Positions 60,178-64,000 of a stretch of DNA of 64,000 nucleotides are shown here, piece by piece (position 1 is the stretch's first letter; every line of letters starts with the position of its first letter). The DNA lies in contig NC_060251.1 in the NCBI RefSeq assembly GCF_921293095.1, forward strand, positions 89,080,566 to 89,144,565, written 5' to 3'. The stretch comes from Ischnura elegans. Taxonomy: Eukaryota; Arthropoda; Insecta; Odonata; Coenagrionidae. The translations under genes were made by a program, and so were the position numbers. Below the pieces are notes generated by a model. That model was not told the DNA's origin. It saw only the letters and a program-made list of their open reading frames with translations, and did not search any database.

Positions 60178-60759
60178 AAGAACAATTTGGTGCAAATTGT
60201 AACCCAGGGTTCACTTTTGAATGGTCCAAGGGGTTGAAGTGTATTAATGATGTGTAATGGTCAACAATATACTCCTAGTAAACATACTATGACCGGTAGA
60301 ATGCTTAATAACAGTAATCACCGCATTATATTTCATCTTGGACATATATTGGAATTAGATTGGAGTTGGATCTTACAGGTACTTACTTACTTATCTTACA
60401 GATCTGTACGTATATACAATTACGGTTGCCATAGTTTTAAAAGACCGCGTATGTTACACGGCTTGGAAGCCTTGACTACTTGTCTTTTTTAAATTTTAAA
60501 TATCTCACTATTTCTCATCTTTTTTCAAATACCATCAGTCAAAATAGGAATCTTTTGAAGGCTTTGTTCTCAACATATTCCTCTGATATTAGATGGCTAT
60601 AAAATGCATTCAACTCTCTTTTAACCTGCAAAACTAATATTGATCGAACCTAAGTCTTCTCGGGATAGTAAATATTTTGAAGTTGGATATGAGGGGTGGA
60701 GTAATTACGCTCGCATCAGATTATACCATCAGTGCTATTTTTTAAAGCTAGTCTATAAG

Positions 60760-60917
60760 CGGTGGCGTATCTATGGGAGGGGTAGAGGGGGCTATAGCCC
60801 CCCCTTGGGTATCGAATTTACACTAGATAGAATGTTAATATTTTTCCGACCCCCACCACTGCTGGAATTTTAACCCCCCTTACCCTCCCTCTTGTCCGTA
60901 TCCTGGATCCGCCACCG
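60760..60917 (+). mobile_element. hAT-like MITE family C
   Basis: The 158 bp element has inverted ends CGGTGGCGTATCTA and TGGATCCGCCACCG. Flanking octamers TCTATAAG and TCTATCAG match at 7 of 8 positions. G-rich and C-rich runs lie inside the element (GGGAGGGGTAGAGGGGG, GCCCCCC). Confidence 0.75.
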
Positions 60918-63900
60918 TCTATCAGTACAGTAGGTACAGTAGTTACTCTACTAGTGCAGTTTTCTACTATCGGCCTATTTTCTTCAAGATCCCCTCTATT
61001 ATAATCCCCGTATGGAATCCTATCAAAATATTTGTGATCAACCACTCTTCAACTGCTGTTGCAAACTTTTTTGACGAGGTTGCATGTTCGTAGTTTCATT
61101 TTCAGCTTTCTTTGATAAGTGGAAATTTAATGTTGTGAATAAGTGATTTCATGAGAGACATGGAAACACTTTTGATTTTTTAAGAACATATGAATGAATG
61201 ACATCCACTATAAGTAGCAAGAATTCGCCAAAAGCAAAAAAATATCTTTTAATCTGATTTTCATTTCTGAGGATCTATTTCGGCCATCAGAGCGACGTAA
61301 ATTCAGTATTTAGGTACTTCTTGGAGTATTAATGAATAAGTTCTCAAGAATGACTCTTTTGCAAAACTTAGTTATCCATAAGCTCAATATTTAAATCAAT
61401 GAGTATAATAGAAAAATAATGAATTCAATCTGAAGGATTGCAGGGCACAGTGAAATATACTCTTGTTATTAATAATAAGATATGATTATGATTGCATGTA
61501 AATGATTTTCTTTTTTGTAGCTAAATACTCAAAAAAGTAGTAAGTATATTGAAATTTCACGCAAAAATTTACCGTATCAATATAATCCATTTTTTGGAAT
61601 GTTGTGCTACCTGAGTGACTAAGTAATCGAAAATACATTACGAAATAGTAAACAAATTCACTATAAAAATAATTTTAATGTTGAATTATTTTCCTTCAGC
61701 TCAGTCCTTGGTTTAATAATTTTTTTTTCATGAAGAAAATTAGGATTCGTTTATAACTTTTTATAACTTCTGCATCAATAACCGTAATGATCTTGTAACA
61801 ATAACCGTAAGCGATCAATAGTTTGCTAAGGCAAATACCTTCTTTCATTATGATAATTATTGTATTTCCTCTGTTGACTAACTATAATCTGGCCATGTAT
61901 TTTTCGTCATTTCTTCAATCAATCACCCTTGAGATCACATTTCAAGTGAGTGGTTTACACGTAATTATAAATCCTTCGTTCCGTATTGCAAACATTGTTT
62001 ATTCCTATGCAGAAACCCGGTGTATTTTTGTTAATATTACAATTTTCAATGTCCTGATTATAATGGATTTAGTAATTATATAAAAAATTACTTGTTTTTA
62101 TTTAGTAGCATAATGAAAGTATTCTCTAAATTCGTTATCAAATTCCATATTGGCTCTATTTATTTGCTACCAAAGCATTTTCCGTAAATTTTTAAATTCC
62201 ATGAAAGATAGCTTTCAAATAATTTCACATAATGTTTTGGCAGGAAAACAATTTTATTCAAATATATCAATCAAGTTTTACACCGCCACCTATGGTGAAC
62301 AAAATATACCTTTAGTCTCTTGTTTTTAATATCGATATATTTATACGTATATTTGACAATTAATTTGCTCATAAATCTATAATTTATAGGGAATTCGGTA
62401 AATCTCATGCAATTAACTGTCATCAACATCTCAAACGTGAAAAGGTTACCTCAGTTTTTACACCGATATGCTGTTCTTTTATGTGACTTTAAGGTAAACG
62501 TTGCCCAAGTTTCACCTTTTATAATTTGAAATTTTCAAAATGATAAGATTTGTTTTCAACTGTTAAATCGTCGTAGAATAGGAAAATTACGGTCGGTTGA
62601 AAGGTATCGATACACCCTGTAAATGTAGACTGCTTTTCAACCTCTTAATATATAGGATGAGGGAATATTCCTTTGGCAAAATGAGGAGACGTTCGAATAT
62701 ATTCGTTCGTTCGAATGTTCGTTCGGTATATGAGTTGTCACCAAGTCTAAAGGAAATGCGTCACAGAAGATTAGTATTAATGACGGGGAAAAACAGCTCA
62801 CAAGGCCATTGCCATATACTAAGATGGTAACGTGGCTGGGAAGTGAACGTAGGTGTGTGTCGAGAAGAATAGATAGAATATGTATGGGATATAATATTTT
62901 TCCTTACAATTGTTTGTGACCTGTTAGGTTTTAATCGCTAATTTTTTTATGAATACACCTAAACTTTAATATGTTGTTTTCGTCAACCTTGATCAACAAA
63001 CAAGGCTCTGCATTCGTATTCATACTAATATTATAATCGTTGAATGTATTTTGTCATGATTATTGGTGCTTAATCAGTTCTAAATAAATGAGAATGAAAG
63101 TTGCAGTTAACTGTCAAGTATTAAGAGACTTAGATGACTGCTCAAACGATGGTTATTTTTATTTTCTCAACTCATAACAATGCTGATTATCCTGATTTTC
63201 TAGTGAAAAGTATTGCACTTCGGTTTTTCAGCGATGGTAGAAGGGCGTGATTGCGTATTTGTAGGTTTTTGGACTTGTAGAATTTTGGCAAATATTTGCG
63301 TGAAGGTGTATAAATTAAATAAATATATAATCTGTGTTTTAGAGGGGAAAGATCGAATACGATGGAAAAATTAATTAAATTCATGCTAATTTAAGGGTTC
63401 CGAGTTAATGGCGTGGATAAAAATTCAGAGCCGTCGTAACTGGTGCATGAAAATATAATTTAATAAAACAGACTTTCAACCTTTATCTTATGCTTATGAA
63501 ACTATTTATGCTAATGCAATTAATGAAATTGTTAAGGTCATACAACAGGGCTGCTTCACAACTCTCTAGTTGGTTCATAAAAATACATGAAAAATCTCCA
63601 TTGTTTTAATGCAATCTAATTCAATCTCCACTTATTAGTGTAGTGAGAAATATAAGGAAGCCAACTTTCTAATTGATTGCCTCGAGAAAAAAAAACAAGT
63701 GATATTGAACGGGTGTTAATTGTATGCAAGCTTAAATGACTGATGAGCACTGGTGATACAATTTTTTATTTAATTTTCCATAGAACGGCCCTGTGCTAAG
63801 TTTATTATTAAAACCTTTGAAGGAAACTGGATAATTATCCTCAATTATTATTTTTGAAAAATGAAGAGACAGGAAATTATCTCTCATTAAAATTGGCGAA

Positions 63901-64000
63901 TAATCGTAGTTTGCCCTCACATTATTAATTTTGTGTTGCATCTTTTCTGGCACTTTGAGGAGAGAGCCATTACCAGAGTACACAGACCCTCTCTCCGACG
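60918..64000. other. AT-rich intergenic DNA to the window end
   Basis: No gene or repeat was recognised, apart from a short TTCG-type run at about 62694-62731 with an embedded CGAATATATTCG palindrome. Open frames at 61823-62083 and 62597-62830 show no motif. Confidence 0.6.

Noticed and set aside
1-64000. CRISPR array, rRNA or bacterial-type operon
   Set aside because: No regularly spaced direct repeats, no rRNA-like sequence and no closely packed genes; introns and eukaryotic mobile elements exclude a prokaryote.

Overview
The window looks like a piece of an insect chromosome. It is AT-rich, with very long non-coding stretches, short GC-rich exons bounded by GT/AG introns, tRNA-derived SINEs, LINE 3' ends, and many short inverted-repeat elements. 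The only genes I can support are two cuticle-type secreted-protein genes, both on the + strand and both using GC-rich codons. The exact order of insect is inference; a large-genome hemimetabolous or palaeopteran insect would fit. I recognise no bacterial genes, rRNA, true tRNA or CRISPR.

Gene 1 (coding 3989-9461, three coding exons) has a TATA box, a tiny first coding exon that encodes only Met-Lys, a signal peptide completed by exon 2, the arthropod 18-residue cuticle motif (core DTPEV) split by intron 2, a furin-like RSRR site and a Pro/Val-rich C-terminus. It has no Rebers-Riddiford (RR) chitin-binding domain. Gene 2 (56188-59305, three coding exons found, first exon not placed) has a signal peptide, a Tyr/Gly segment, a Pro/Val segment, a clear RR domain assembled across a phase-2 junction, the 18-residue motif, and a separate acidic, Tyr-containing last exon followed by AATAAA. 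Together they suggest part of a cuticular-protein cluster. Gene 2 would bind chitin; gene 1 would be a matrix partner without that domain.

The 46 kb between them (9.5-56 kb), the introns and both flanks are mostly AT-rich DNA without recognisable genes. They are littered with mobile-element remains. These include three families of hAT-like MITEs with 8-bp target-site duplications (8000-8314, 9972-10201, 19733-19970; 35605-35913, 56590-56875; 60760-60917), a pogo/Tigger-like MITE right after the gene 1 stop (9494-9900), and a ~540 bp inverted-repeat element in two copies (4173-4715 and 51455-52433). The second of those copies is interrupted by a LINE 3' end. 5'-truncated copies of one LINE end in a GAT-type microsatellite (21656-22300, 36340-36670, 51641-52071). 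Other LINE tails, SINEs and retroelement-tail motifs also occur.

Local duplications lie at 34.72-35.19 kb and 47.2-51.0 kb. Several GC-rich, purine/pyrimidine-skewed islands interrupt the AT-rich DNA; the one at 30.3-30.95 kb carries a plausible TATA/initiator pair and splice donors and may belong to an unseen or distant first exon.
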